From an uncultured Saprospiraceae bacterium (GTDB lineage: Bacteria; Bacteroidota; Bacteroidia; Chitinophagales; Saprospiraceae): a DNA stretch of 55,331 bases. Numbering within the stretch: position 1 is the first letter of the stretch; each line of letters begins with the position of its first letter. The translations under genes and the position numbers were made by a program. The DNA lies in assembly GCA_905480605.1 (NCBI GenBank), contig CAJQRD010000079.1, positions 1-55,331 on the forward strand, read 5' to 3'. The notes under the pieces were generated by a model. The model was given only the letters and a program-made list of their open reading frames with translations, did no database searches and was not told the DNA's origin. Of the stretch, positions 36,713-45,376 are shown one piece after another.

Positions 36713-38944
36713 TTATGTTGCCTTTTCATCTAAGAGCGAGGCCAATTCTTTACCATAATCTATAAACGCAATGGTTTCATCTGTCCGCGCCAATTTGATT
36801 TTATCAAAAATGACTAATGCCTCGCCATTACTTTCTAAATGATAAATTTGATGATCTTCGAAAAAGCGAATGATTTCATCTGTAAAAAAGGACCGAATTT
36901 CAGACTCCTTATTTCCCATAATCAGGAATTTTTTAGAAAAATCTGGATACATCTCAAAATCAATATCTTTATAGCCAGTAAATGCCATCACTCGGTCAAA
37001 TATTTTTTCAAATACGCCTTCTTTTTCCATTGTAAAAATTGGTATTTTTTTATTCAATTTTAAGACCATTAGAGTCGTATTAAACGTCTCAGCCGTAAAA
37101 GCTGCGCCTTCATTGAAAGTTACATCCGTAATTTCCCAAGACACATCCAAATCTTTAAATGTTCCTTTGAGACAATTTGATTTTCGTTCGATAGGTCTAA
37201 TTTCAAAAAAGTGGAATTTTTTTAGATAAGTAGTATTCCAATCTACTTTATTCGTGTATTGATAGTCTTTTTCATTTGCTAAATTTTGTAAACGGTTTTG
37301 CCTTGGTGATAATTTAGCGGCAGAACTGTTTAAACAAATTTTTAATGCTCTGTTATGGGCAGATGATGAAACATGCGAATCCAAACCTTTTATTACGACT
37401 TTACCGCCTGTATTCTTCTGCATTTTTAAGTAATCCACTAGGTAATCCATATAGGTCATACCTACCAATCTTGTTTCCGATAAATCAATATTGACATCTG
37501 CTCCAGAAGGAATTTGAGCCACTAATTTATCGATTTTTAAGATGCCTAAAAAATTCGCAATCCCTTTAATATTCAAATTGTAACTGCCATCTGGTTTCCT
37601 AACCAAAATTGAACCTGAATTATAAACCATTTTAAAAAATAGAGGTATGGACACCCTCGCCAATAGCATGTGACTGATCATTGCCAATAATAATCCACCA
37701 AGTAAACCAATTAATAAATTAGTATAAAGAGTTAAAACCATCGTACCAACAAAGAATATTAATTGCTCGGTTCCTTGGTTATAAACTTGTTTGAATACAG
37801 CAGGCGAAGACAATTTAAATCCAGTATAAACGAGTAAAATAGCAAAAGCACAAAGTGGAACTTGTCTCATTATTGGGCTCAATACCACAATAAAAAGTAA
37901 CAACAAAAGTCCTTGATACATATTAGACCACTTTGTCTTCGCACCATTATGGATATTGACCGTACTTCGAATAATCACAGCAATAATTGGCAAACCTCCA
38001 AGCAAACCAGACACCATCGTACTTAATCCAATTCCTGTCAAATCCTTATTCAAATCCGTTTTTCGTTTATAAGGGTCAATTTTGTCAATTGCTTTCGCAA
38101 TAGCTAATGATTCAATACTTGTTATGATTAAAATAGACAATACGGTTGTCCAGAATTCAATGGTATTAATTTTACCAAAATTAGGATGCATTATTGAATC
38201 CATAATATTATCGGGAATGTCCAACAATAGATGAGGTCCTACCTCATAAGCTTTACCAAAGAAGGAAAGTGTTTGTTGGTCAAAGAAATTGAAAAAATAA
38301 ACAAACGGAATGGAAAGGGCAATGACCCACATTGGCACAGGTAAAATATGGAAGAAGCGATTACTGATTTTAGAATGAAACAATAATAAAGTTAAGCCTG
38401 CCAAGGCAATAATCACCACATATGGATTGGCTTGAGGTAAGTATACTACTGCATCAATAAGGTTTTGTATTATGCTCGGGCTATCAGAATGTGTGCCCAT
38501 AGCAACATGTATTTGTTTTGCAAAAATGATAATTCCGATGGCTGCCAAAATACCATGAATCACCGAAGAATGGAAGATATCCGCTAATCGACCCAATTTC
38601 AATACCCCCAATAATACTTGAATTGCACCTGAAACAACCACAGCTGCCAATACATAATTAAAGGCTTGCCCTGAACCATCATCCATCAATGCAATACCCA
38701 AAAGTATGACAGCAATGACGCCTTTAGCGGGTCCGTTAACTGATATATGACCACCCCGATAAAAGGTGGTTACAACACCACCAACAACTGCAGAAATGAT
38801 ACCTGACATCGCAGGCGCACCAGCTGCCAGAGCAATACCTAATGAAAGAGGTAGGGCAATGAGTGAGACACTTACTGCTGCGATTAAATCACCTTGCCAA
38901 TTTTCAATCAATCCCTGAAAGCCTTTTTTTGGTGTAATTTCCAT
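36713..38944 (-). CDS. SulP-family inorganic anion transporter with STAS domain
   Basis: A 743-residue transporter. The membrane domain (residues about 15-430) opens with LIAAVSVSLIALPLSLGIAL and contains GHISVNGPAKGVIAVILLGI and GLSTMVSGLLGGLPIIAVII, hallmarks of the SulP/SLC26 fold. A STAS domain follows (VNIDLSETRLVGMTYMDYLV and VVIKGLD), then about 190 further residues of mixed alpha/beta character with no recognised domain. Bacteroidota SulP proteins of this type carry bicarbonate or sulfate; the sulfur operon of this window makes sulfate attractive, but the sequence cannot decide. No carbonic anhydrase gene is adjacent. Confidence 0.88.
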   Translation of the reverse strand: MEITPKKGFQGLIENWQGDLIAAVSVSLIALPLSLGIALAAGAPAMSGIISAVVGGVVTTFYRGGHISVNGPAKGVIAVILLGIALMDDGSGQAFNYVLAAVVVSGAIQVLLGVLKLGRLADIFHSSVIHGILAAIGIIIFAKQIHVAMGTHSDSPSIIQNLIDAVVYLPQANPYVVIIALAGLTLLLFHSKISNRFFHILPVPMWVIALSIPFVYFFNFFDQQTLSFFGKAYEVGPHLLLDIPDNIMDSIMHPNFGKINTIEFWTTVLSILIITSIESLAIAKAIDKIDPYKRKTDLNKDLTGIGLSTMVSGLLGGLPIIAVIIRSTVNIHNGAKTKWSNMYQGLLLLLFIVVLSPIMRQVPLCAFAILLVYTGFKLSSPAVFKQVYNQGTEQLIFFVGTMVLTLYTNLLIGLLGGLLLAMISHMLLARVSIPLFFKMVYNSGSILVRKPDGSYNLNIKGIANFLGILKIDKLVAQIPSGADVNIDLSETRLVGMTYMDYLVDYLKMQKNTGGKVVIKGLDSHVSSSAHNRALKICLNSSAAKLSPRQNRLQNLANEKDYQYTNKVDWNTTYLKKFHFFEIRPIERKSNCLKGTFKDLDVSWEITDVTFNEGAAFTAETFNTTLMVLKLNKKIPIFTMEKEGVFEKIFDRVMAFTGYKDIDFEMYPDFSKKFLIMGNKESEIRSFFTDEIIRFFEDHQIYHLESNGEALVIFDKIKLARTDETIAFIDYGKELASLLDEKAT

Positions 38945-39345
38945 TTATTTAAATATCCGCTGGTTTATAAAATATTGAGGTTGTCTCAAATACGCAAAAT
39001 AGTAAATATTCGAATTTATTTGAAATGAACGGAGTGGAGATATTAAGAAAAAATGAAAAAAGTCTACTACTTAGGAATGGATTTTAGAAAATTAATATGT
39101 TGAAAATGTGATTTTTTTTATGTTTGACTATCTCTAGTTTTGTTATTGATTGTTTTTTTTTCTAAAGATATAGACTACTTCAATTTATCTTATTTGATAA
39201 TTTCATGTTCTCAGTTTTTCTCTTTCAATTTTCAATTTTATTAAAAAATGGTTATTTCAAATAAAATCAAAGGTTATGATATTGTTTTTTGGTTGTAATA
39301 ATAAGCGTAATTAATGTGCTATTCTATGCGAGTATAATCGCCCAA
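38945..39345. other. Upstream region of SulP gene
   Basis: 400 bp of very AT-rich sequence between the SulP start and the group II intron relic. No gene, repeat or clear promoter box was identified. Confidence 0.35.
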
Positions 39346-40185
39346 AGTACAAGTAAGTAGCACCGCATGTCGCCTTAGCTTTAGCGGAGGCGCAAACACA
39401 GTTATGGTTTTCGTCCAAAGATGAATATGCAACAGGCGTTGACTCAATCACTCACTTGTTTCAATGATGGATATTATCATATTGTAGATGTTGACCTGAG
39501 TAAATTTTTCGATGAAGTAGCATATTATAAAATACTACAGTTTCTCTATGAGAAGGTAAAATGCGAAACTACATTACGATTAATTTGTAAATGGTTAGGC
39601 GTACCGATACTTTTAAATGGGATGTTACACAAGCGACGATAAGGACTGCTGCAAGGAAGCCCATTAAGTACACTTTTATCTAATACTATGTTAGGTCAAT
39701 TGGATAAATACCTAGAAAGAAAAGAGTTTAATTTTATCCGCTACGCCGATGATTTTAGTATTTATACTAGATCAAAGTCAGAAGCAAAAACTATTGGAAA
39801 TGAAATCTATGTTTTTCTTAGGGAATGCCTAGAACTGAAAATCAATAGGCAGAAAAGCGGTATAAGACGAACCTCTAGTTTCACGGTATTAGGACACAGT
39901 TTCACTTCTATATATAAGAAGGGTAGCAAGGGTTAATTTCAATTGATAGTAAGCAAAAGCAGTTGGGTAAAACTAAAGAGAAAGCTTAAGCGAGCGATCA
40001 AGAAAACGCAAAGCATATGTTTCTATGATCGTTTATTACTCAAAATTCAAAGTTTCGATTTAGTGAACCGCTGTATACAAGACCAGTAGCGCCTATGCTG
40101 AAGCTTTGGTGTAAGCATATGTAGGGTAGTATGAGAGGCCCACCCATGAGTTAACGCTGTTGGGTCCGTCTACTTGACTGAAGGT
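39346..40185 (+). mobile_element. Group II intron relic with internal deletion
   Basis: The 5' part (39346-39396) matches the ribozyme-like segment at about 46530-46575 (GCATGTCGCCTTAGCTTTAG against GCGTGTCGCTAAAGCCTTAG, then GCGGAGGC). It jumps directly into reverse transcriptase sequence equivalent to 47430, so about 0.86 kb is deleted relative to the other copy. The 3' part carries AGTATGAGAGGCCCACCC and GTCCGTCTACTTGA, typical of the 3' end of bacterial group II introns. Immobile. Confidence 0.65.
39397..40089 (+). pseudogene. Group II intron reverse transcriptase, decayed
   Basis: One frame reads through RT domains 2-7 with two in-frame TAA stops (39640 and 39934). Recognisable blocks are HSYGFRPKMNMQQAL, VDVDLSKFFDEVAYYKIL, the GLLQGSPLSTLLSN stretch, the catalytic RYADDFSIYTRS (YADD intact) and a maturase-side SWVKLKRKLKRAIKKT. 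The N-terminal RT0/1 part is deleted and the end is ragged. It is paralogous to the RT remnant at 47.1-47.8 kb. Confidence 0.75.
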
Positions 40186-40205
40186 TAGTTTTTATTCATC
40201 AACTG

Positions 40206-41246
40206 CTAAACAAGTGCTGTTTTAACTCTAACAGTTTCAATGCCTTCAATAATTTCATTAAGCAACATTTTTTTTGCTTTTTTATCTTGAAAAACTTCTT
40301 GCATGTTTTTTACAATACCATAAGGAATGTTTTTTAGTTCAAGATTAGAAACCCAGTATTTTGATGTTTTTTGGACTATACATTCACTTAATTTGCTGTT
40401 CAAAGCTTCTCTTTTAGATAACCGTTGGGCATTCGTTACAAACGCATCAAGTTCTATGCTTAAAAGTGAACATAAATTTTCAAATTGTTTATCAGAACCA
40501 ATCGCCAAAACAAGTAGTTTCCCGTCTAATGTACTATACATATCTCCATAAGGTGCAATGTTGGGATGCTGGGTTCCCATAGGTTGTGGAATATGCTCTT
40601 CCATTAACCAATTAGTAGCTTGATTTGCCAAAGATGCTAAAGCACTCTCATAAAGAGAAACCTTGATATGTTTTCCTTTACCAGTCTTTAACTTGTTAAT
40701 AATTGCATAAAGAATAGCTTCTTTTAAGTGGTGGGCAGCAAGTACATCAATTAAAGCAACGGGCATTTTTACAGGTTTTCTTTTTGGTTCTCCATTCATA
40801 AACATAAACCCAGTTTCAGCCTGTAGTACAACATCAAATGCTGGTCTTGATTCGTCACCACCAAAACCAGTAAGTTCTGCATAAATGATTGATTGATTGT
40901 GTTGTTTTAAATCATCATAACCCAATTTAAGTTTTCGTGCAGTATTTGGTTTATAGTTAGTAATGACAATGTCGGCATCCTTTATGTGATTAATTAAAAT
41001 CTCATAATCTAAAACATCTGTTACATTAAGCAGCAGGCTTTCTTTCAAAAAATTTGCAGCACTATAATAAGCAGAGATAGATTTTTCCTTTGATTCAGTT
41101 GGGAGTTTCCATGTTCTTGTAACATCTCCATTAGTGAGTTTATTTTCTATTTTAATAACTTTTGCACCTAACTCTGCAAAGAAAGTCCCCGTTAAAGGGC
41201 CAGCTAAAACACTTGCCAACTCTACAACTTTTAAGTTTTTAAACAT
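40206..41246 (-). CDS. CaiB/BaiF-family (class III) CoA transferase
   Basis: A 346-residue class III CoA transferase. The start at 41246 gives the family opening MFKNLKVVELASVLAGPLTG followed by TFFAELGAKVIKIENK; later DIVITNYKPNTARKLKLGYD, IIYAELTGFGG and DVVLQAETGFMFMNG contain the usual CoA and catalytic aspartate region, with HPNIAPYGDMYSTLDGKL towards the end. It moves CoA between organic acids; the acid is unknown. The frame extends 22 codons further upstream without family support. Its 3' end touches the group II intron relic, but the gene itself is complete. Confidence 0.88.
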   Translation of the reverse strand: MFKNLKVVELASVLAGPLTGTFFAELGAKVIKIENKLTNGDVTRTWKLPTESKEKSISAYYSAANFLKESLLLNVTDVLDYEILINHIKDADIVITNYKPNTARKLKLGYDDLKQHNQSIIYAELTGFGGDESRPAFDVVLQAETGFMFMNGEPKRKPVKMPVALIDVLAAHHLKEAILYAIINKLKTGKGKHIKVSLYESALASLANQATNWLMEEHIPQPMGTQHPNIAPYGDMYSTLDGKLLVLAIGSDKQFENLCSLLSIELDAFVTNAQRLSKREALNSKLSECIVQKTSKYWVSNLELKNIPYGIVKNMQEVFQDKKAKKMLLNEIIEGIETVRVKTALV

Positions 41247-41340
41247 AAGATGATTTCTAAAATTAGATTTTAATTGTTCTGAAGAAAAACCATGATTGTC
41301 TACAGTATTCATAGGATCTTCTTTTTGTTACTTTTAATGA

Positions 41341-41462
41341 CCACAAACGTTGGTGTATCTGGCGTTGACCGATTTCTAATAACGATCTAAGTTGAAGATA
41401 ATAAAATTAAGTCTATGTTCTACAAATCCATCGTGAAGGTTTAAGATCATGGATAAACATTT
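41341..41462. repeat. Dispersed intergenic element, family R2, copy 1
   Basis: Shares blocks in the same order with 51848-51965: a GTGTATCTGGCGTTGACCGA-like start, then TAATAACGATCTAAG (CAATAACGATCCAAG in the other copy), and the ending GATCATGGATAAACAT (GATCATGATAAACAT). It lies directly at the 3' end of the small minus-strand gene 41463-41645, as the other copy lies at the 3' end of a HigBA module. Confidence 0.6.
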
Positions 41463-41645
41463 TTATTTCCAGTATTTATTCATTCTTGGTTTAACGAAAT
41501 CCTTGTTTAAAAACTCTCTTAGTGAGCGACCGTAACCAGATTTTGGAGTTTTCATTTTTAGACTGTCATAGGGACGTATTGTATATTGATCCGATCGCTC
41601 TGTTTGTAGGTGGTCATGCTGGTCGCCATTTTGTAATTGGCGCAT
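41463..41645 (-). CDS. Small hypothetical protein (60 aa)
   Basis: A short basic protein (RQLQNGDQHDHLQTERSDQY, then KTPKSGYGRSLREFLNKDFV). No family is recognised. It ends exactly at a dispersed R2 element, as many genes in this accessory region do, which slightly supports it being a real cassette gene or the end of one. Confidence 0.3.
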   Translation of the reverse strand: MRQLQNGDQHDHLQTERSDQYTIRPYDSLKMKTPKSGYGRSLREFLNKDFVKPRMNKYWK

Positions 41646-41830
41646 CTCCCTTTAATGGGGTATAGTACAGGACATTGGCATCTGACTGAACTCAGAGGAA
41701 TTATTTACTTTTTGCATGATCTTATTAATCTGAATGGAGAGATGATTTTCAACTAGGACTGTTTTTTTATCAAATTAAATAATGGTCAATTAGTTAATCC
41801 AAAAAAATGAAGTTTATACATTTATTGTAA

Positions 41831-42427
41831 TTAGACCAAGATTAAAATCAAAGAGAGAACGATTCCACCAATGAAGGTTAAGCTCGAAAAGTATAGATAT
41901 TTGTGTTTGGAGTTAATATTTTGGCCTATGAAATACATTTCTTCTGCCATACTATTATAGATCGATTTATCTTTTTCAATAATTGAGTTTAATCTAAGTT
42001 TATATTCATTTACTTTAAGTCCTTTCATTACTTCTAGGTTAAGCATTGAGTTATTTTTCATACCCACTTGACTAGGATTTAAAACAAAAGGTTTTATTGC
42101 TTTCAAGGCTAATAAAGTACTTACTACACAAAATAACACTAAAGTCAGAATATGAAGGTTACTCATACTCAATGAGATAGAATTAGTGAAACCAGTACCA
42201 AGTATAACCGATAAAACTATAGTATTAATTGAAACCAATATGTTGCCTTTACGGTCCACGGCTTCTAGCATAGTGTAGTTGTTTTTCAAACTCGCCTTAA
42301 AAAAGGTTTGTTTAGTTTTATTGGATCCAAATTTTGACTTCTTTTGATAGTTTGCTTTATCAATTACACCTAAATTTTTATTAATAGTCATTAGTACAAT
42401 AATTTTATTTTGAAGTAAATCTTTCAT
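41831..42427 (-). CDS. PycTM-domain protein (Pycsar effector-like, DUF5706)
   Basis: A 198-residue protein. Residues about 42-198 match the PycTM membrane domain: FFKASLKNNYTMLEAVDRKG and NILVSINTIVLSVIL (first helix), a second helix at about 91-110 followed by ALKAIKPF, a linker with the YNSMAEEMYFIGQNI block, and a C-terminal helix (180-198). In Pycsar systems such proteins sense cyclic CMP or UMP and damage the membrane during phage infection. Bacteroidota relatives often have an N-terminal HD domain; here only about 40 unrelated residues precede the membrane domain. No pyrimidine cyclase gene is visible in the window, so it is an orphan or shortened effector. Confidence 0.7.
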   Translation of the reverse strand: MKDLLQNKIIVLMTINKNLGVIDKANYQKKSKFGSNKTKQTFFKASLKNNYTMLEAVDRKGNILVSINTIVLSVILGTGFTNSISLSMSNLHILTLVLFCVVSTLLALKAIKPFVLNPSQVGMKNNSMLNLEVMKGLKVNEYKLRLNSIIEKDKSIYNSMAEEMYFIGQNINSKHKYLYFSSLTFIGGIVLSLILILV

Positions 42428-42501
42428 TTTACTTATTGTCTAAATCAAAGATATATTCATTTGGAATGGGAATGGATTAAATTTTGATGAACTGAGTAAA
42501 A

Positions 42502-42785
42502 TCAAAGATGAATGAGAATATAATCATGTTGTAACCGAATTAGATTATGTTCGGAGTGCAAAGTGATAGCGAAGTATTCAGTCATGGCAGCTTTTAGCTG
42601 TTGATTATTCCAATTATTAAATATTTTTAAAGTTTTATCAATAGTGGGGCACTCATGTTTATATTACTTTTTATTCCCTTAGAAAGGTTTAGGTATTCAC
42701 AAAAATGAGAAATTTCATCATGAGTATTACATTCTAAATAGGAATAAATTGATTTTAGAAATACTTTAATTTCAGATTTAACCAT
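42502..42785 (-). pseudogene. Small frameshifted gene, unknown family
   Basis: From an ATG at 42785 the frame reads MVKSEIKVFLKSIYSYLECN, then THDEISHFCEYLNLSKGI, up to a C-run near 42650. There a one-base shift continues into PTIDKTLKIFNNWNNQQLKA and a tail ending YILIHL at 42502. The joined protein would be about 94 residues, soluble and helical. It lies between the PycTM gene and the two membrane-protein genes. Function unknown. Confidence 0.4.
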
Positions 42786-42809
42786 TGTGCCTTTTGATGA
42801 AATAGGCTG

Positions 42810-42952
42810 TAACGATTATGACATATGTCGGTTTGACGATTCAACTAATGCTAAGTTAACATATAAAGATTAAGCGTTTATAGCGGAGCTATCAAATTTC
42901 AACTAAACTTGAGTCACACTGATCCTTATGTCTCGTGTAATGATCGTTGGTG
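42810..42952. repeat. Dispersed intergenic element, family R3, copy 2
   Basis: A non-coding element at the 3' end of the minus-strand membrane-protein gene. Its ends are partly complementary (TAACGATTATGACAT at the left; TAATGATCGTTGG at the right), and its left two thirds align with 36252-36362. It fits the pattern of palindromic elements punctuating this accessory region. Confidence 0.6.
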
Positions 42953-42980
42953 GAACCATCTACTCGATTGTGTGCCGTTT

Positions 42981-43802
42981 TTATTTTTTTATTTGAGTTG
43001 TTTCAGTTTTCTGAAAAATAGGTTTTCCTTTTAATGCTTGCACTAGTGTTGTCGTTGCAAGAAGTCCGTAGAATATTGAAATTATAATTATTGCTTTTGT
43101 GTTTTTATAGATAAAGAATGAAAGCATAGGAAGTATTTGCAAAGCGTGCATTCCTATGAAGTGAGATACTCTTAAATCACCTACCGTTTTACTCCAACCT
43201 ACAATAAACCAGTTTGAATTATCATTGATTGCTCCTACGCTATGGTTCATTCGTGAACCCATTAAAGCACCTTCGAAAGAAAAAACTACAAAAATGAGTA
43301 TTCCAAAACGAATTGCCCAAACATAGTAATTTGGTAAATCAGGAAAGGTCTGTGTAAAAAACAATATGCCAATGTATGCTGTATATATTGTCACAACTGC
43401 AGCCGCTAAACCCATTAATGAATACAACATTGAATACGTAGATGTGCTTACATTGAAATGAGACATCTGTCCTTGTGAGGCTTGAAAAGTGATGTATATA
43501 ATTTCATAACCAAACAAAATAATGACTACCCAATTAAAAGGTGTTATATTAAAATTTGCCAAATAATGACAATACCAAGCCATTGTCCAAGCGAATACTC
43601 CTATTGAAACAGCAAATTTGAAAGGCTTAAACCAAGCATTCACTCCGTGAACTTGTGTAGTTGTAAGTTTAGTTAAAACGAAAAAAACTATTGTAAGACA
43701 TAGGCAGAACAAACCAAAATAAAACAAGGATTCGTTGCGAATTTTTAATTCTTTTATAAAACTTAATACTGCTTCAATCATTACTTTAATATTTTTTGTC
43801 AA
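42981..43802 (-). CDS. Conserved membrane protein, HxlR-adjacent
   Basis: A 273-residue protein with about seven hydrophobic segments, beginning FYFGLFCLCLTIVFFVLTKL and including WFKPFKFAVSIGVFAWTMAW and SMLYSLMGLAAAVVTIYTAY. No transporter or enzyme family is recognised. It overlaps the upstream gene (43786-44487) by 17 nt, so the two are translationally coupled. The pair is transcribed divergently from an HxlR regulator, which is probably their local repressor. Confidence 0.7.
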   Translation of the reverse strand: MTKNIKVMIEAVLSFIKELKIRNESLFYFGLFCLCLTIVFFVLTKLTTTQVHGVNAWFKPFKFAVSIGVFAWTMAWYCHYLANFNITPFNWVVIILFGYEIIYITFQASQGQMSHFNVSTSTYSMLYSLMGLAAAVVTIYTAYIGILFFTQTFPDLPNYYVWAIRFGILIFVVFSFEGALMGSRMNHSVGAINDNSNWFIVGWSKTVGDLRVSHFIGMHALQILPMLSFFIYKNTKAIIIISIFYGLLATTTLVQALKGKPIFQKTETTQIKK

Positions 43803-44487
43803 GTGTAAACTTCGGTATAAAATAATTTAAGCAATAAAGCATTGCTCCGTATGTGAAAATGAGCGTAGGCATATTGGTATTAAATCCTAAATCAAATTCT
43901 GGAATACCAAATAACTCTCTAAAAGATTTTGTTGCAATTAGTAGCATAAAAATGATTCCATAAGCAAATACGGAAATAATGGCAATTCTATTTTTTGTGG
44001 TTCTCATAATTCCTTTTTTTGCTTCTTCTTTAAAGAAATACCAAAGAACACCAACACTAAATATGGCTTCTATTAAAATAGCTAAGTAAGGATTAGATGC
44101 ATACAGTCCAAGACCTACTTCTATTGTATCTGCTCCAAAAATATGGTGCATATGACCTGAAAAGAAATCTAAAACAAAATGGATTGATACTAAAGCCATA
44201 CTTACTAAGCCTATTTTGGTACTTTTAAATAGAAATCTTCCCACTAAGAAAACAATAGCCAACCAAAATAATTGAGGTAAAAAATCGTGACTGTATAACA
44301 TATCTACCACCATATTACTTAAAGTAGCATCAAAGGCATCACTTGGATTGGTTGGTTCAAGACCTAAATAGTGAAAGATAAACCATAAAAAGTCTTGAAA
44401 TTGTGATATAATTAGAAAATAAAGTAGCGTACCTTTTGGGAACTTCTGTTTTGCTATTAGTGCGGTTGTAAAATGTCCTGCTAACAT
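43786..44487 (-). CDS. Conserved membrane protein, HxlR-adjacent (first of pair)
   Basis: A 233-residue membrane protein opening MLAGHFTTALIAKQKFPKGT, then LLYFLIISQFQDFLWFIFHY, with later histidine-rich stretches (HFVLDFFSGHMHHIFGADTI). The AGH...H/D pattern in membrane helices is reminiscent of YdjM-like membrane-bound metal-dependent hydrolases, a weak resemblance. About six transmembrane segments. It is the first gene of the operon controlled from the intergenic region with two candidate HxlR operators. Confidence 0.7.
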   Translation of the reverse strand: MLAGHFTTALIAKQKFPKGTLLYFLIISQFQDFLWFIFHYLGLEPTNPSDAFDATLSNMVVDMLYSHDFLPQLFWLAIVFLVGRFLFKSTKIGLVSMALVSIHFVLDFFSGHMHHIFGADTIEVGLGLYASNPYLAILIEAIFSVGVLWYFFKEEAKKGIMRTTKNRIAIISVFAYGIIFMLLIATKSFRELFGIPEFDLGFNTNMPTLIFTYGAMLYCLNYFIPKFTLDKKY

Positions 44488-44511
44488 AATTCTTGTTTAA
44501 TTATTGTAATT

Positions 44512-44563
44512 TTGCTATCGAATTGAAAGCAAAAATATAAATTACTATCGAATTAATAGTAAT
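44512..44563. promoter_or_regulatory. Two candidate HxlR operators in a divergent promoter
   Basis: Two inverted repeats share a CTATCGAATT core. Site 1 (44512-44532) has arms TTGCT/AGCAA; site 2 (44541-44563) has perfect 8-bp arms ATTACTAT/ATAGTAAT. Their centres are 30 bp apart, about three helical turns, between hxlR and the divergent membrane-protein operon. Site 2 ends 11 nt before the regulator's start codon, which suggests autoregulation. Confidence 0.65.
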
Positions 44564-44574
44564 AATTCTAAAAA

Positions 44575-44994
44575 ATGAAAAAAGAATTTCGTTCTGGATG
44601 TCCAATCTCTTCAACACTCGATGTCGTGGGTGATAAATGGTCTTTGTTAATCATTAGAGATATGCTTGTTAAGCACAAAAAGACTTTCAAGGAAATTTCT
44701 GAATCAGATGAGAGAATTGCTCCGAGCATTTTATCTGCACGATTAAAATTGTTAGAATCGTATAAACTGATATTCAGAACGAAAATACCCGATAATAAAA
44801 AAGAAAATATTTATTTGTTAACAGAAAAGGGGATTCGTTTAACTCCAATAATTATTGAATTCAGTTTATGGGGAAATTCCAATATGCGAGAATTTAATGA
44901 AATAGATGATATTGAAGGCTTGAATTCTGATAAGACTTTAATTATTCAAACTGTTCAAGTTAGTTATAATGCTATGTTGCTTAATTTCCGATAA
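44575..44994 (+). CDS. HxlR-family transcriptional regulator
   Basis: A 139-residue winged-helix regulator with the family opening FRSGCPISSTLDVVGDKWSL (conserved Cys9), RDMLVKHKKTFKEISES, APSILSARLKLLESYKLIFR and the wing YLLTEKGIRLTPIIIEFSLW. HxlR proteins respond to thiol, aldehyde or quinone stress and usually repress a neighbouring operon. Here the divergent two-gene membrane-protein operon and the two palindromes between them make the likely regulon. A dispersed R1 element begins directly after its stop codon. Confidence 0.9.
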   Translation: MKKEFRSGCPISSTLDVVGDKWSLLIIRDMLVKHKKTFKEISESDERIAPSILSARLKLLESYKLIFRTKIPDNKKENIYLLTEKGIRLTPIIIEFSLWGNSNMREFNEIDDIEGLNSDKTLIIQTVQVSYNAMLLNFR

Positions 44995-45002
44995 TGGTGC
45001 TT

Positions 45003-45133
45003 TCAAATGGCATACAGCGGTTTGTGTATGATTTCGTTGCGTGATTCAATAACTAATTTAGTAAATACAAACGGAATAGAAAATCCGCGAGGATTTTCGT
45101 AAATAAGCAAGTACTAGCAATGAATTATAGCAC
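45003..45133. repeat. Dispersed palindromic element, family R1, copy a
   Basis: About 130 bp after the hxlR stop, alignable with 50217-50350: CGGTTTGTGTATGATTTCG against CGGTTTATGTTTGGTTAG, then GTTGCGTG, an ACTAATTTA block, AACGGAATAGAAAATCC, and a tail GCAATGAATTATA against GCAATTAATTATA. It contains the hairpin GAAAATCC, 4 nt, GGATTTTC (45079-45098). Non-coding. Confidence 0.65.
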
Positions 45134-45178
45134 CCATGTAAAAGTAGTAACTTGAAAACTCACAATTAAATTATAAAA

Positions 45179-45358
45179 ATGAGCAAACAAGTTACCACAG
45201 CTACCCCTAAGTTATTCATTGGGATGGACATTCACAAGAAGAGTTGGAAATTTCATATCACAACTGATATAGTTATTGGTACTGGACACAGTTTTCCACC
45301 CTAGACAGAGTTAATTAAGACTTATGTTGATAAGAACTAAAATATGACAATGGCTTAG
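45179..45358 (+). pseudogene. IS110-family transposase remnant (N-terminus)
   Basis: A 60-codon piece with two in-frame stops. PKLFIGMDIHKKSWKFHITT is the N-terminal DEDD-type RuvC-like start of IS110-family transposases (first catalytic Asp in GMDIHK), followed by HSFPP and TELIKTYVDKN. Everything after the first 60 residues is missing. The IS110 ends cannot be defined. Confidence 0.7.
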
Positions 45359-45376
45359 ATATCTGAAATGGACTTT

